From NCBI GenBank assembly GCA_001829785.1, contig MICF01000002.1, positions 1 through 64,000 on the forward strand: a stretch of DNA of 64,000 nucleotides, read 5' to 3'. The notes below the pieces were generated by a model. The model searched no databases, had not been told where the DNA came from, and was given only the letters and a program-made list of their open reading frames with translations. Origin of the DNA: Sulfurimonas sp. RIFOXYD12_FULL_33_39. GTDB lineage: Bacteria > Campylobacterota > Campylobacteria > Campylobacterales > Sulfurimonadaceae. A program made the position numbers and the translations under genes. Positions 9,326 through 19,423 of this stretch are shown here, piece after piece. The first letter of the stretch is position 1, and each line of letters starts with the position of its first letter.

Positions 9326-10194
9326 TGCAGTTTATAAAAAATCTATTTTCTCCAATTTTAGCAATAATGAGATTTATTCAAAACCACTTTAAGGCTATGG
9401 TATTTTTGCTTATACTTTTTCTGATTTTTGGACCAAAAAATGATGAAAATTTTACGCAAAACAATCTTACACAGATAAACTTTTTTGGTCCTATCATGGA
9501 AGTTTCTGAAGTTGTAGAGCAAATTGACAATGCGGCATCAAACAACTCTATAAAAGGGATTTTATTAAATGTTGATTCTCCCGGAGGTGCCGTTTCACCA
9601 TCAATTGAAGTCGCTTACGCCATTAAAAGAGCGAAAGAGAAAAAACCGATTGTTGTATATGCTAGCGGAACAATAGCAAGCGGAAGCTACTATGCAAGCA
9701 TCTGGGCTAACGAGATAATAGCAAACCCCGGTTCTATGGTGGGAAGCATAGGTGTCGTTATGCAAGGAGCCGATGTTAGTGAGCTGATGAGTAAAGTCGG
9801 TATCAAATCACAAAGTGTTCAGGCAGGAAAGTATAAAAAAGTGGGTACAAGCGATAGAGAGTGGACAGAGTATGAGATAAACGAACTAAACAAAGTAATA
9901 CAAGGGACATACGATTTGTTTACTTCGGATGTTGCAAACGCTAGGGGTTTGGATATTAATAAAAGAGACACATTTGCAAATGCTCATATTTTTACGGCTT
10001 CACAGGCAAAAAGTGTAGGGCTAATAGACAGTATAGGCGTTAGTTATGATGCTAAAATAAGGTTAATAGAGCTTAGCGGAGTAACTAATCCCGTATGGAA
10101 TGAAGAAGATAAATTTGACAAACTGATAAAAAAGCTATCGGTTCAAACTGCGGTAATGCTTCACGCCTATTTCCCGCCTTTGATATTAAAATAA
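9325..10194 (+). CDS. sppA: Signal peptide peptidase SppA, short form
   Basis: Inner-membrane serine/lysine protease that degrades signal peptides left after secretion. One N-terminal membrane helix (about 22-36) is followed by a single ClpP-like domain. NVDSPGGAVSPS, the nucleophile Ser119 in IASGSYYAS and Lys169 in QAGKYKKVG give a Ser/Lys dyad. The 289 residues fit the short tetramer-of-four-domains form rather than the double-length E. coli enzyme. It is translationally coupled to the deaminase and converges with ogt, leaving only 6 bases between the stops. Confidence 0.93.
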   Translation: MQFIKNLFSPILAIMRFIQNHFKAMVFLLILFLIFGPKNDENFTQNNLTQINFFGPIMEVSEVVEQIDNAASNNSIKGILLNVDSPGGAVSPSIEVAYAIKRAKEKKPIVVYASGTIASGSYYASIWANEIIANPGSMVGSIGVVMQGADVSELMSKVGIKSQSVQAGKYKKVGTSDREWTEYEINELNKVIQGTYDLFTSDVANARGLDINKRDTFANAHIFTASQAKSVGLIDSIGVSYDAKIRLIELSGVTNPVWNEEDKFDKLIKKLSVQTAVMLHAYFPPLILK

Positions 10195-10200
10195 GGTTAT

Positions 10201-10665
10201 TTACTCTTTTTCTAGAGAGAGTAAAAACTCTTTTCTCCATAACCCTCCGCTATAACCGCCTATACTACCGTCGGAAGATATCACACGGTGGCATGGGATA
10301 AGGATAGAGATTGGATTTTTGCCGTTGGCATTTGCAACAGCTCTTGTTGCTTTTGGATTACCGAATATTTTTGCTTCCTCGGAATAAGATATTGTTGAGT
10401 CATACGGTATAGTGCGTAATATCTCCCAGACGGCTTTTTGAAAAGCAGTACCGTTTGGAGACAACGGTATAGTAAAATGTTTTCGTTTTTGCTTAAAATA
10501 TTGATTCAGCTCAATCTCTAACTGAAGCAATAGGGGATAATTTGAGTTTTCTGCCATAACATTATCATCTGCAAAATCAAGACTTATAAGTGCATGATTA
10601 TTCGCTACGGCAATCATTGAACCTATTGGAGTTTTTATAGTACGTTGATAAGAAGTATGCGTCAT
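10201..10665 (-). CDS. ogt: Methylated-DNA-protein-cysteine methyltransferase
   Basis: Suicide DNA-repair protein that moves a methyl group from O6-methylguanine (or O4-methylthymine) to its own cysteine. The acceptor is Cys125 in ILIPCHRVISSDGSIGGYSGG. The helix-turn-helix region AFQKAVWEILRTIPYDSTISYSE and the ARG-finger-type RAVANANGKNP are present. At 154 residues it is the compact Ogt form without an Ada regulator domain. An inverted repeat (10200-10207 with 10218-10225) lies over its 3' end, between it and sppA, but lacks a T-run. Confidence 0.94.
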   Translation of the reverse strand: MTHTSYQRTIKTPIGSMIAVANNHALISLDFADDNVMAENSNYPLLLQLEIELNQYFKQKRKHFTIPLSPNGTAFQKAVWEILRTIPYDSTISYSEEAKIFGNPKATRAVANANGKNPISILIPCHRVISSDGSIGGYSGGLWRKEFLLSLEKE

Positions 10666-10672
10666 GTAAATT

Positions 10673-11086
10673 TTACTTTTTGTTTTTATCAGGTTTTTTT
10701 CTAAACATATGATATTTTTCTTTTTCTAGCAACTCTTCTATATAAGAAAGCTCCGCTTTTTTTACATTTTTCCAAACCCCTGATGGAAGTCTTACTTGAA
10801 GTTTTTTCTTCTCTCTTAATTTTATGATTTTTTTGACAGATAAAACTTTTGTAACAGGAGAAAAATCAACATCCGTCAAATCAACATCATTTTTATAAAA
10901 AAGTGTCTGTTTGTTGAAATTTCCCCACCCCGGAATCCCGTCTTCAGTGTATGGTACTTCATAACCGTTTTTAAAATCAACCATTATTTTATAGTGACTC
11001 TCATCAAATATTTTAGCTATTTTACCAGCACCGAATACCAAACCGTAAACTTTATCATTAACTTTAGCATTATCAAAATAAGCCAT
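10673..11086 (-). CDS. Uncharacterised protein with a Tudor/CarD-like N-terminal barrel
   Basis: I do not recognise a named family for this 137-residue protein. The N-terminal 50 residues (VNDKVYGLVFGAGKIAKIF ... YKIMVDFKNGYEVPYTEDG) have the alternating pattern of a small SH3-like barrel. Such barrels occur in CarD, UvrD C-terminal and Tudor proteins that bind polymerase or nucleic acid. The second half is very basic and helical and ends KKPDKNKK. A strong AAAGGGAG ribosome site precedes the ATG. It shares a short operon with ogt, so a DNA- or RNA-associated role is possible but unproven. Confidence 0.8.
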   Translation of the reverse strand: MAYFDNAKVNDKVYGLVFGAGKIAKIFDESHYKIMVDFKNGYEVPYTEDGIPGWGNFNKQTLFYKNDVDLTDVDFSPVTKVLSVKKIIKLREKKKLQVRLPSGVWKNVKKAELSYIEELLEKEKYHMFRKKPDKNKK

Positions 11087-11113
11087 AAAATCTCCCTTTA
11101 TATAAACAGAGAA

Positions 11114-11119
11114 ATTATA
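11114..11119 (-). promoter_or_regulatory. -10 element upstream of the 11086 gene
   Basis: A TATAAT hexamer within a TATATAAT run lies 28 bases upstream of the ATG at 11086 on the minus strand. No clear -35 is seen. It is the best candidate promoter for the small gene plus ogt. Confidence 0.45.
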
Positions 11120-11163
11120 TAACCAATAAGTTACAATGTAGTTACACTACGACACTTTATCAT

Positions 11164-11181
11164 ACATGTAAAACTACATGT
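11164..11181. repeat. Inverted repeat ACATGTA-N4-TACATGT after the FmdE-like gene
   Basis: A perfect 7-base inverted repeat with a 4-base spacer begins 9 bases after the stop of the gene at 11190, on the side where its transcript leaves. Each arm is itself nearly palindromic (ACATGT). No T-run follows, so a classical terminator is doubtful. It could be a weak stem or a double protein-binding site. The arm is the TACATGTA word that is frequent across the window. Confidence 0.45.
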
Positions 11182-11189
11182 TGCAAATA

Positions 11190-11789
11190 CTATAGCTCTA
11201 CAACTCTAATTACTTGAGATTTGTTCTCAAAAATTCGCTTAACTCTATCTTGCCAAAGTTCTCCAAACTCTTCAATTTCTTGTTGATTTGCCAAACCGCC
11301 CATCATTTTTTGCATTAACTGCTGCATTTTAGGATTTCCGCCGATTGATGAAGGGTCATAAAACACATCTACACTTTTAGAGTTATCAACCCTAGTAAAT
11401 CTAATCGAAGAGTTAATATTCGCATTAAAATCCATCAAAGAGTGACGAGCAAATTTTCCTGCAAGTCCTTTAAAACCGCTTCTGTCAGTCGCACCTGTTA
11501 TTTGTGAAACTACATTACTTATAACTCCGGTAACACCCTCTTCAAGCGGCTCTTTAAATTTTACTTTTATTTCACCTCTTACAGGCAACGAATCAGGATA
11601 AAGAGCTTTTAATCCTTCTAAAGTTACTAGATATGCACCAGCAAGCGTAGGACAGCTGTGTCCTGCTGATTTTACTGCATCTAAATAGGTAAACTCATAT
11701 TTTCCCATCTCAAATGCACCTAAAACTTTTGCTAATGGATCTACTACTTTAATACTCTCTACACTATCAAAAAACTGTGGATAATTCAT
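11190..11789 (-). CDS. FmdE-family protein
   Basis: The motif SAGHSCPTLAGAYLVTLEGLKAL (His44 and Cys46) is the hallmark of the FmdE family, named after a subunit encoded with tungsten formylmethanofuran dehydrogenases. Most bacterial members have no assigned reaction and are thought to bind metal or a cofactor through the His/Cys pair. The 199 residues also contain a Met/Gln-rich helix (MQQLMQKMMGGLANQQ). It is the last gene of the long nadA-to-here minus-strand run, 9 bases after xseA. No methanofuran genes lie nearby. Confidence 0.78.
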   Translation of the reverse strand: MNYPQFFDSVESIKVVDPLAKVLGAFEMGKYEFTYLDAVKSAGHSCPTLAGAYLVTLEGLKALYPDSLPVRGEIKVKFKEPLEEGVTGVISNVVSQITGATDRSGFKGLAGKFARHSLMDFNANINSSIRFTRVDNSKSVDVFYDPSSIGGNPKMQQLMQKMMGGLANQQEIEEFGELWQDRVKRIFENKSQVIRVVEL

Positions 11790-11797
11790 ATAAACCT

Positions 11798-13048
11798 CTA
11801 TATATTACTTTTTTTAAGTACTTTTGCACTTATGCTTACTTTATCACTCATTAAATCAAAGATTTCATCAACTTCTAATGATGCGATATCTATCACTTTA
11901 GACTCTTTTGAAATCTGTGCAAAACCTTTTTTGCTTTTTAGTTTTGGATGGTTGGATTCTAACATTTTTTGCAAAGTTGTTACTTGATTTTGAGCAATAT
12001 TTATCTTACTCTGTATCACTTGCGGAAATCTGATTTTTATTGATTCGCTCTCTTTATAAAAGCTATCTATTTTAAATATAATAGTCTGATTAGAAGAGAC
12101 ACGAAGCTGTTTTATTAGTTCAATATTTTGAGATATCTTCTTCTCAATAGAGTGTCTGGCATATAAATCTGTTTGATGAGTAAGTTCTTGTCTTTTGTTA
12201 TAGATTTTTTGTTTAATTATTTGAATAAATTGCGACTCTAACGAATCTATATATTGATACAACTCATTAGAATCCGGCAATATCATCTGCATTGCGGCAC
12301 TTGGTGTAGGTGCACGTAAATCTGCCACAAAATCGCTAATAACCCAATCTATCTCATGCCCTACCGCAGATACTATAGGCGTAGCAGCTTTAAAAATAGC
12401 ATCTGCAACTATCTCCTCGTTAAATGCCCATAAATCCTCTATACTTCCGCCGCCGCGGCTTAAAACAATGATATCATACTCTTTTGTATCTGCTAAAGAG
12501 AGAGCTTTTACTATTGAACCTGCCGCACTATCGCCTTGAACTAAAACATCGTATATATCAATTTCCACTGCTTTGTATCTGCTATTTGCAACGCGAAGCA
12601 TGTCTTGAAGTGCTGCACCTGTTGCCGAAGTTATAAGAGCAATTCTTTTTGGAAATTTTGGAAGTTGTTTTTTTACATTAATGTCAAAATAACCTTGTAA
12701 GGAGAGCTTCTTTTTTAGCTGCTCATAAGCCAATGCCAAAGCACCGTGGCCCGATGGAGAAATAGTAAAACAGTTTATTTGATATTCGCCACGCGGTTTA
12801 TAGAGTGTCAAGGTCCCATCAAGAACTACTTTTAATCCCTCTTGAAGTTGGAACTTTAATTTTGCGGCATTTGCTTTAAAAATTACCGCTTTTATAGTTG
12901 AAGATTCGTCTTTTAGCGTAAAATAGATATGTCCGCTGTTATGAAAAGTTATACGGGATAGCTCTCCCTCGACAAGCACTCTCTCAAACGTACTTTCCAA
13001 AAGGGTCTTTATCTGCTCATTTAGAGAAGATACGCTAAGCGTGTACAA
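11798..13048 (-). CDS. xseA: Exodeoxyribonuclease VII large subunit
   Basis: Catalytic and regulatory subunit of exonuclease VII, which degrades single-stranded DNA in repair. The N-terminal OB fold (VEGELSRITFHNSGHIYFTLKDE), the central SRGGGSIEDLWAFNEEIVADAI and AVGHEIDWVISDFVADLRAPTPSAA identify it. A long coiled-coil region follows to the C-terminus. The chosen start is TTG (13048-13046). It fits the family's N-terminus, but the AAAGG just before it is too close to be ideal. No xseB is seen in the window. Confidence 0.93.
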   Translation of the reverse strand: MYTLSVSSLNEQIKTLLESTFERVLVEGELSRITFHNSGHIYFTLKDESSTIKAVIFKANAAKLKFQLQEGLKVVLDGTLTLYKPRGEYQINCFTISPSGHGALALAYEQLKKKLSLQGYFDINVKKQLPKFPKRIALITSATGAALQDMLRVANSRYKAVEIDIYDVLVQGDSAAGSIVKALSLADTKEYDIIVLSRGGGSIEDLWAFNEEIVADAIFKAATPIVSAVGHEIDWVISDFVADLRAPTPSAAMQMILPDSNELYQYIDSLESQFIQIIKQKIYNKRQELTHQTDLYARHSIEKKISQNIELIKQLRVSSNQTIIFKIDSFYKESESIKIRFPQVIQSKINIAQNQVTTLQKMLESNHPKLKSKKGFAQISKESKVIDIASLEVDEIFDLMSDKVSISAKVLKKSNI

Positions 13049-13057
13049 CCTTTAGAC

Positions 13058-13768
13058 CTATTTTTTTCTTGCTATTAATAGAGTAGATATATCCATAGAA
13101 AAGCTTTTTGAATATACAATCTCAAAACCTGCAGCTTCTAACTCTTTTTTCATATTATCAACCGTAGAAAAATCCTCTATAGAGTTTGGAAGATATTCAT
13201 AAGCTTCAAGATTTTTAGAGATAAAACCGCCTACTTTTGGCAAAATTTTGTTCATGTAAAAATCTCTTATTTTGCCTAGAAACGACGGATTTTCATTTTT
13301 CATAAACTCTAAAATTACCACAAGACCGTCTAGTTTTAAAACCCTGTTAAACTCTTTTAAAGCCGCTTCTCTCTCAACTACGTTTCTAATACCGTATGTA
13401 ATGCTTAATATATCTGCACTTGCATCTTGAAGCGGAATCTCTGTTGCTTTTGCTATATGATAGTTAAACTTAGGATATTTTTCTCTAGCAACGTTAACCA
13501 TACCGTTAGATGGGTCAACGCCTACTATCTCGCCAACGGCTATACCGTTAACTTCAGATCTTTTTTTCCAAAAATCCATCATATCGCCTGTTCCACATGC
13601 AACATCAACAATTTTATCGATAGAGTCTTTTGAGTAGAATCCATAAGCCAAATCACAAGCTTTTCGTCTCCAGCTCTTATCTACGCCCATACTCATCACA
13701 CGATTTGCCGTGTCGTAAGTCGGTGCAATATTATCAAACATCGATACGATTTTTTCCTGTTTTTCCAT
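13058..13768 (-). CDS. ubiE: Demethylmenaquinone methyltransferase (UbiE/MenG)
   Basis: SAM-dependent methyltransferase for the last step of menaquinone synthesis. It shows the UbiE/COQ5 signatures MFDNIAPTYDTANRVMSMG and YEYLPNSIEDF, with the SAM motif VVDVACGTGDMMDFW. The 236 residues are normal. Because Campylobacterota make menaquinone and not ubiquinone, MenG is the expected activity. It lies one base after ribD and belongs with the futalosine-pathway deaminase at 8105 at the pathway level. Confidence 0.94.
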   Translation of the reverse strand: MEKQEKIVSMFDNIAPTYDTANRVMSMGVDKSWRRKACDLAYGFYSKDSIDKIVDVACGTGDMMDFWKKRSEVNGIAVGEIVGVDPSNGMVNVAREKYPKFNYHIAKATEIPLQDASADILSITYGIRNVVEREAALKEFNRVLKLDGLVVILEFMKNENPSFLGKIRDFYMNKILPKVGGFISKNLEAYEYLPNSIEDFSTVDNMKKELEAAGFEIVYSKSFSMDISTLLIARKK

Positions 13769-13769
13769 T

Positions 13770-14795
13770 CTACTTGTTTCCTCTGCTGTTCTCTTGTTTC
13801 ATCCACATAATTATATCTTTATCATCTTTTTGTACATTTAAAATATCAAACTTATAATCTTTACCCGTAAAATTAATATCTCCGCCGACTTGTGCAGATA
13901 AAAAACACAAATGATAATCAACTATATCTTTAGTGAGATTAAACATGATTGAGCCGCCTTCAATCATAATATTTTTATAATTATCAAGAACAGAAAAATT
14001 ATCACTTATTATAACTTTTCTATCTTTAACGTTAAAAAGAGGAATTGTTTTATCAAAATCTCCGCTTTTTGATATTATCAAAATATCAGGTGCCTTTCCA
14101 TTTACCATTCTGGCATCAAGTGTCGGTCTATCAACTCTTACGCTATTGCCGCCAATGATTAGCAAATCACACACATCTCTCATGGCATGAACAAGAGTTC
14201 TTGATTTTTTTGAACTAATAGTTCCATAATCAATCGTACCGTTTAATCTTTGCGCCCATTTAAAAAAAATAAACCTTTTTTTACTCCACATGTTAAAAGG
14301 ATTTAAGAGCTCATCACACTCTTTTTCAAGAAGTTGCATTTGTACATCTATATCAGTTTTTTTTACTATTTCAATTCCGCCTGAAGCTATCTTATTTAAA
14401 TCTTGTGAACCTACAAAGAGTTTTTTTATTTCGAGCTTTGATATTAGAGATGCGCAAGAAGGCGTTTTTCCTATATGAGCGCATGGTTCAAGGGTTGTAA
14501 ATATTGATATACCTCTAAAACAGCCATTGTGATTATTAATTAGATATACATGTATATCGGATGAGGATGTTATACTTAAAATTTTTTCATCATTTGTTAG
14601 CTTATGATATGCACTCTTAAGAGCCTCAACTTCGGCATGAGCTTCACCTGCCCTCTTATGCGCTTCAACTGCTAATATCTCGCCGTTTTTGCCCACAATG
14701 CAGCAACCAACAGCAGGATTTGGATATGTTAAACCTTGATATTTCCAAGCCTCATTTAAGGCTAGTCTCATATAAAAGTTATTATCTATTACCAT
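13770..14795 (-). CDS. ribD: Riboflavin biosynthesis deaminase/reductase RibD
   Basis: Bifunctional enzyme for the second and third steps of riboflavin synthesis. The N-terminal deaminase has the zinc motifs AHAEVEALK and TTLEPCAHIGKTPSC. The C-terminal reductase domain starts near KRFIFFKWAQRLNGTIDYG and includes LIIGGNSVRVDRPTLDAR and IMIEGGSIMF. The 341 residues are slightly short of the usual 360 or so. The start overlaps the rimP stop by 7 bases. Confidence 0.94.
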   Translation of the reverse strand: MVIDNNFYMRLALNEAWKYQGLTYPNPAVGCCIVGKNGEILAVEAHKRAGEAHAEVEALKSAYHKLTNDEKILSITSSSDIHVYLINNHNGCFRGISIFTTLEPCAHIGKTPSCASLISKLEIKKLFVGSQDLNKIASGGIEIVKKTDIDVQMQLLEKECDELLNPFNMWSKKRFIFFKWAQRLNGTIDYGTISSKKSRTLVHAMRDVCDLLIIGGNSVRVDRPTLDARMVNGKAPDILIISKSGDFDKTIPLFNVKDRKVIISDNFSVLDNYKNIMIEGGSIMFNLTKDIVDYHLCFLSAQVGGDINFTGKDYKFDILNVQKDDKDIIMWMKQENSRGNK

Positions 14796-15238
14796 TCAAA
14801 ATATGTTTTTGCTTTTGAAATTTGAGAAAAATCAACACCGATTTCTTCACCCTCAACATCCAATAAAATTTTAGAATCTTCTACTTTTAGAAGCTTTCCT
14901 CTAATCTTATCTTTTGTTTTTAGATTAAGCGCTACTTTTTCTCCTATTGAGAGTTCAAACTGCTTTAACGAAGATATTTTTCGCTCAATTCCCGGACTTC
15001 CTACTTCAAGTCTGTAATCTCCTGAGACAGGAGGTGTTACATCAAGCAGAGGTGAAATTAGATGAGTAAGATTAACACACTCATCTAAACTCACACCTCT
15101 TCTTTTCTCATCTTCCATAACGCTAGAAAGTACGCTGACTCTGTAAATAGTATCTTCACCGTCTCTAACGACAGAGATATCATAAAGTTCCAAATCTACA
15201 GATTTAACAAATGATTCTATATCTTTTTCTAAACTCAT
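14789..15238 (-). CDS. rimP: Ribosome maturation factor RimP
   Basis: Assists assembly of the 30S subunit. The 149 residues have the N-terminal RimP domain ending in the family signature YRLEVGSPGIERKISSLKQFE, and a C-terminal SH3-like barrel (KVALNLKTKDKIRGKLLKVE). It sits in the widely conserved infB-rbfA-rimP block, 9 bases after rbfA. Confidence 0.93.
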   Translation of the reverse strand: MSLEKDIESFVKSVDLELYDISVVRDGEDTIYRVSVLSSVMEDEKRRGVSLDECVNLTHLISPLLDVTPPVSGDYRLEVGSPGIERKISSLKQFELSIGEKVALNLKTKDKIRGKLLKVEDSKILLDVEGEEIGVDFSQISKAKTYFEW

Positions 15239-15247
15239 AAATCACAC

Positions 15248-15598
15248 CTACTCTTTAGCAATTTTTTTAAACAACTCTTCAATACTCTGTGCTTTTTTAA
15301 GTTGTTCATCAAACTCAAATGTAAACTTAGGAGAGCGAAACCAACCTTGGTCTTTAAGACAAAAACTTTCTATTATAGGTCTTGCTTTTTTAAGTAACTT
15401 TAAAAAATCACTTTTTTCTTCCTGACTAAAAGAAGCGGGATCAATATATACTTTGGCATCGCTTCTACCGCGTGAGCACTTAATGTCTATAATATCAAGC
15501 TGATGCAGTCTTTTATCATTTAAACTACCTAAAGCTTCAGGAATCAACTCAAGTAAAATTGATTCCGTTCTTTTTACTTTTATCTCAGATTCTGTCAC
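15248..15598 (-). CDS. rbfA: 30S ribosome-binding factor RbfA
   Basis: KH-like protein that binds the 16S 5' region during late 30S maturation and cold adaptation. The 116 residues include the [16 protein letters not shown] start, the [17 protein letters not shown] strand region, and [22 protein letters not shown] at the end, all typical. The start overlaps the infB stop by 4 bases. RbfA is poorly conserved, so position next to infB is part of the evidence. Confidence 0.9.
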   Translation of the reverse strand: MTESEIKVKRTESILLELIPEALGSLNDKRLHQLDIIDIKCSRGRSDAKVYIDPASFSQEEKSDFLKLLKKARPIIESFCLKDQGWFRSPKFTFEFDEQLKKAQSIEELFKKIAKE

Positions 15599-18243
15599 AG
15601 AGAAACTTTTTGTTCAATTTTTTTGAATGTTTCAATTACATCGCCTACAATTACATCATCATAGCCCTTAATCATAACACCACACTCATATCCGTTGCCT
15701 ATCTCTTCAACATCATCTTTGAAACGTTTTAAAGATGTCAACTCGCCTTCATGAACAACAACTCCGTTACGTATAACACGCACTAAACCGCCACGTACAA
15801 GCTTACCGTCAACAACGACACATCCTGCAACCATGCCTTTTGGCGCTTTAAATGTATTTCTAACCTCTGCTTGCCCCGTATTTTCTTCAGTGAATTTAGG
15901 AGACATCATACCTGTTAACATTCCAGTCATATCATCCAAAAGCTGATAAATAATAGAATAGGTTCTAATATCTACGTTTCTTTGTTTAGCAAGTGCTTTA
16001 ACACTTCCTGTCGGACGAACATTAAATCCAAGTAGCACACAGTTTTCACTATTGCCTACTAGCTCAACATCATTTTCCGTAATTCCGCCTACACCGGAAG
16101 AGATAACATTAATTTTAACTTCATCATTTCTTAATTCGCTTAGCGAACTTCTAATCGCCTCTAATGAACCGTGAACATCTGTTTTAAGAACAACTTTAAG
16201 AGATTTTAATCTTCCCTCTGCAATCATGCTAGTCATATCTTCTAAAGTTGATTTTGTGCTATGAGAAAGTTCTTTATGTCTATCATATTCATGACGCTTC
16301 TGAGCATATTCTCTAGCTTCTTTATCGCTGTTCATAGCCATCATAATTTCACCCGAAGATGGAACTTCATTAAGTCCGACAACAACTGCAGTATGACTCG
16401 GTTTTATACTTTTAATTTGTTGTTTATTCTCATCAATCAGGGCTTTAACACGACCGTATGCACTACCACAAACTACGTAATCGCCGACTTTTAAAGTACC
16501 GTTTTGAACAATGACAGTTGCAACCGGTCCACGACCTTTTTCTAGTGAGCTCTCAACAACGGCAGCTTTCGCCATTGCATTCTCATTTGCTTTAAGTTCC
16601 ATTACTTCTGCGGTTAGTAAAATATTTTCAAGTAAATCATCAATTCCCATTCCTGTCTTTGCAGATACAGGAACAAATTCTATATCTCCACCCCAATCAA
16701 TAGGATTTAAGCCACGTTCAGCCATTTGACCTTTTACCATATCCGGATTAGCACTCTCTTTATCCATCTTATTTAATGCAACAATTACAGGAACTTTAGA
16801 CTCTTTTGCCAACTTAATAACTTCGTCTGTTTGAGGTTTAACACCATCATCAGCTGCAACAACGATAACAATAATATCGGTAACATCCGTACCTCTTTGA
16901 CGCATTGACGAAAATGCCGCGTGACCGGGAGTATCTATAAATGTAATAGCTTTACCATGTTGTTCAATCGTATAAGCCCCGATATGCTGTGTAATTCCAC
17001 CGGCTTCACTTGCAGTTACTTTTGCTTTTCTAATAGCATCTAACAGTGATGTTTTACCGTGATCAACATGCCCCATTATAGTAATAACAGGAGGTCTCTC
17101 AGTCGCATTATCATCTATTTCATGTGCCATATCCTCTTCATAGTTAAATTCATTTTTAGGATCTACTATCGTTACTTCAACACCAAACTCTTCAGATAAA
17201 ATTTCTATCTCATCGTTTCCTAAAAAGTCATTTTTAGTCATCATTAAACCAAGACTAAAAAGTACTTTTATTACATCTGAAATTGGACGGTTAAGTTTTT
17301 CTGCAAATTCATAAACACGGATATCTTCAGGAATTTCTACATGTGTTATTACGACATCTTCAGGTTTATCTTTGATATATTTTTTTCTCTTATCGCGAGA
17401 AACATTTCTCGCTTTTGGAGCTGATTTTTTATTTGAGTTTCTGCCAAGCGGCTTTGGAGCTTTTGGTTTTTTTGGCTCATCTGCGATAATTTCACGACGC
17501 TCTGTTGAGTTTAAATCAAGAAGTACTATCTGATCATCCATATCCATAGAAACTTCGCTAAGTGAAGCTCCAAAAATATCTATTTTTATGCCTTGATCTT
17601 GTTTTTTAGCACCTGCACTCTGTTTTGCTTTTTTCTTTTTTGCCAGTTCTTCTAAAACTTCAGCACTTATTTTTCCGTATGAAGATACGGCAGGTGCGTG
17701 TTTCGGAGATAAAATTTCAGTTTCTACAATTCTTTCTTCAAGCTTAGGCTGTTTCTTTTTAACAATTTTAAGACCTGATTTTTTTATCTGCATTTTTTTA
17801 TTTTCAACAACATTTGCTGTTGCCTTCTCTTCTTCACTTATCTTCTCATCAATATTTTGTTTTGCTTTTTGAATATTATCTTCTATTTTAGACTCTTTAA
17901 TTTCTGTACTTTGAATAATTTTAACTTTAACATTGGCTTCTGCTTGAGCTTGGGTATTTATTTTTTTTATCTCTTGTACAGCAGGTTTTATGTCATCTTT
18001 GGGAGTTTTTTCTTCTTTTGGAGTATCACTTGTTTTTTTAGCAGGTTCTTTAAACTCAGATTTTGGTGCTTCTGCAAATTCACCACTCATAATATAGTTC
18101 ATTAAGCTTTCTGCTTCTTGCATTGAAACAGAACTATTTGCAGATTTAACATCAATCCCCATATCCGAAGCTTTTTTAACTACATCTTTAGAAGCTATTC
18201 CAAGCTCTTTTGCAATTTCGTGTACTCTAACTTTTTCTGTCAT
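15595..18243 (-). CDS. infB: Translation initiation factor IF-2
   Basis: GTPase that brings fMet-tRNA to the ribosome. The 882 residues start with an IF2-N domain ([25 protein letters not shown]). A long Lys/Glu/Ala-rich linker follows (about 60-290), then a second IF2-N-like module ([23 protein letters not shown]). The G domain shows [28 protein letters not shown] and ALNKMDKE, and domains II to IV complete the protein. It overlaps ylxR by 17 bases. Confidence 0.97.
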   Translation of the reverse strand: MTEKVRVHEIAKELGIASKDVVKKASDMGIDVKSANSSVSMQEAESLMNYIMSGEFAEAPKSEFKEPAKKTSDTPKEEKTPKDDIKPAVQEIKKINTQAQAEANVKVKIIQSTEIKESKIEDNIQKAKQNIDEKISEEEKATANVVENKKMQIKKSGLKIVKKKQPKLEERIVETEILSPKHAPAVSSYGKISAEVLEELAKKKKAKQSAGAKKQDQGIKIDIFGASLSEVSMDMDDQIVLLDLNSTERREIIADEPKKPKAPKPLGRNSNKKSAPKARNVSRDKRKKYIKDKPEDVVITHVEIPEDIRVYEFAEKLNRPISDVIKVLFSLGLMMTKNDFLGNDEIEILSEEFGVEVTIVDPKNEFNYEEDMAHEIDDNATERPPVITIMGHVDHGKTSLLDAIRKAKVTASEAGGITQHIGAYTIEQHGKAITFIDTPGHAAFSSMRQRGTDVTDIIVIVVAADDGVKPQTDEVIKLAKESKVPVIVALNKMDKESANPDMVKGQMAERGLNPIDWGGDIEFVPVSAKTGMGIDDLLENILLTAEVMELKANENAMAKAAVVESSLEKGRGPVATVIVQNGTLKVGDYVVCGSAYGRVKALIDENKQQIKSIKPSHTAVVVGLNEVPSSGEIMMAMNSDKEAREYAQKRHEYDRHKELSHSTKSTLEDMTSMIAEGRLKSLKVVLKTDVHGSLEAIRSSLSELRNDEVKINVISSGVGGITENDVELVGNSENCVLLGFNVRPTGSVKALAKQRNVDIRTYSIIYQLLDDMTGMLTGMMSPKFTEENTGQAEVRNTFKAPKGMVAGCVVVDGKLVRGGLVRVIRNGVVVHEGELTSLKRFKDDVEEIGNGYECGVMIKGYDDVIVGDVIETFKKIEQKVSL

Positions 18244-18499
18244 CAGTGATGATCTCCTTTAGTATGTTCGAAAATTTGTCTCTATCTCCACTTTTACATT
18301 GCCGCATAAGTGCTTTTAATACTTTTTTATCATCTTTAAGACAAATTTTGCATATATAAAAACTTCTACCGTTACCTCTAAAAAGACTAAGTTGTGAGTC
18401 TAAACACTGAAGTCTTGTAAGATTGTTTTGCGTATCTCTTTGTCTGCAAGATATACACATTCTAAGAGGTTGATTAAATTTTTTCGCCATTATATCCAA
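18227..18499 (-). CDS. ylxR: YlxR family (DUF448) RNA-binding protein
   Basis: Small basic protein encoded next to infB in many bacteria; members bind RNA or act as nucleoid-associated regulators. The signature RMCISCRQR near the start and the [23 protein letters not shown] segment are seen. The frame can start at TTG (18499), 3 bases after an AAGGAA site, or at ATG (18490), 12 bases after it. The spacing favours neither clearly. About 87-90 residues is normal for the family. Confidence 0.85.
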   Translation of the reverse strand: MDIMAKKFNQPLRMCISCRQRDTQNNLTRLQCLDSQLSLFRGNGRSFYICKICLKDDKKVLKALMRQCKSGDRDKFSNILKEIITDDRKS

Positions 18500-18534
18500 A
18501 AGTTCCTTGATTTACATAGAAGATATGAATTAAC

Positions 18535-19416
18535 TTATTTGTCTATTATAAGACCTTCATTGTCAAAATCCAATACTTTTACAATAAATTCAGGAAATTT
18601 TTGACTAAGTTTATTTGCTATAGCTGCAGAATCTTCGTCATAAACCATTGAAAAAAATGTAGATCCACTTCCAGAGAGAGTACTCATAAGCGCACCACTC
18701 TCATATGCTATCTTTTGCACACTAAAGAGTTCAGGCAAAGTTTTCATTCTCGCTTTTTGATGAAATCTATCCTGAGAAGCCAATTTTAAAATTTCCCAAT
18801 CTTCATTAAAAAAAGCTGCAACACTAAGTGCCGTATGCGATAGGTTATATACTGCATTCTCTTTAGAGTACGACTTTGGGAGAAGCGCTCTTGCTTTTGT
18901 GGTACTCATCTGCTTATTAGGGATAACTACTACTGCTTTAATATAATTTGGAAGATGCTTTTTTTGAGAAAATACCTTATTTTTTTCAACTGTAGCAGCA
19001 TTAAAACCGCCCATTACCGCAGGAGTAATATTATCAGGATGTGGTTCATAAACTAAGGCATGATTAAGTATTCTTCTTTTTGATACTTTTATACCTGCCG
19101 CCTCATGTGCACTTGCAATAGCACTAACTATTACGGCAGATGAACTTCCTAGTCCTCTTGACATGGGAATTTGATTATAAAAAGTAAATTTAAAGCTTTG
19201 TCTTTTTTTAGTTAGTCTATTGTAATGCTCATTAAAAATACTGATAAAAAGGTTATTGCCTTTTAATTTCGGGTTATTTTCACCCTCGCCTTTTATACAT
19301 ACGCTAAAAAATTTTGATGGATGAAATTCAACCACATTTCGTAAATCAACTGCTAAACCTAAAGAGTCAAATCCAGGTCCAAGATTTGCACTAGTTGCCG
19401 GTACACTTATTGTCAC
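18535..19416 (-). CDS. thrB: Homoserine kinase
   Basis: GHMP-family kinase that phosphorylates homoserine on the way to threonine. It has [23 protein letters not shown] at the start, the ATP loop [15 protein letters not shown], and the C-terminal [13 protein letters not shown] place the start at the GTG at 19416: it follows an AGGA site by 6 bases, and the protein then begins [10 protein letters not shown] as in relatives. A TTG at 19431 is the other option. It lies just after tsaB. Confidence 0.92.
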   Translation of the reverse strand: MTISVPATSANLGPGFDSLGLAVDLRNVVEFHPSKFFSVCIKGEGENNPKLKGNNLFISIFNEHYNRLTKKRQSFKFTFYNQIPMSRGLGSSSAVIVSAIASAHEAAGIKVSKRRILNHALVYEPHPDNITPAVMGGFNAATVEKNKVFSQKKHLPNYIKAVVVIPNKQMSTTKARALLPKSYSKENAVYNLSHTALSVAAFFNEDWEILKLASQDRFHQKARMKTLPELFSVQKIAYESGALMSTLSGSGSTFFSMVYDEDSAAIANKLSQKFPEFIVKVLDFDNEGLIIDK

Positions 19417-19423
19417 TTTTTTC

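Noticed and set aside
10200..10225. Inverted repeat TTTACTCT/AGAGTAAA between sppA and ogt as a terminator.
   Set aside because: It lies inside the ogt coding end, has a 10-base loop and no T-run on either strand.
17000..18243. Overlapping reading frames opposite infB and in the charged tails of the batBC genes.
   Set aside because: They are antisense shadows of repetitive Lys/Glu codons, without ribosome sites or recognisable products.
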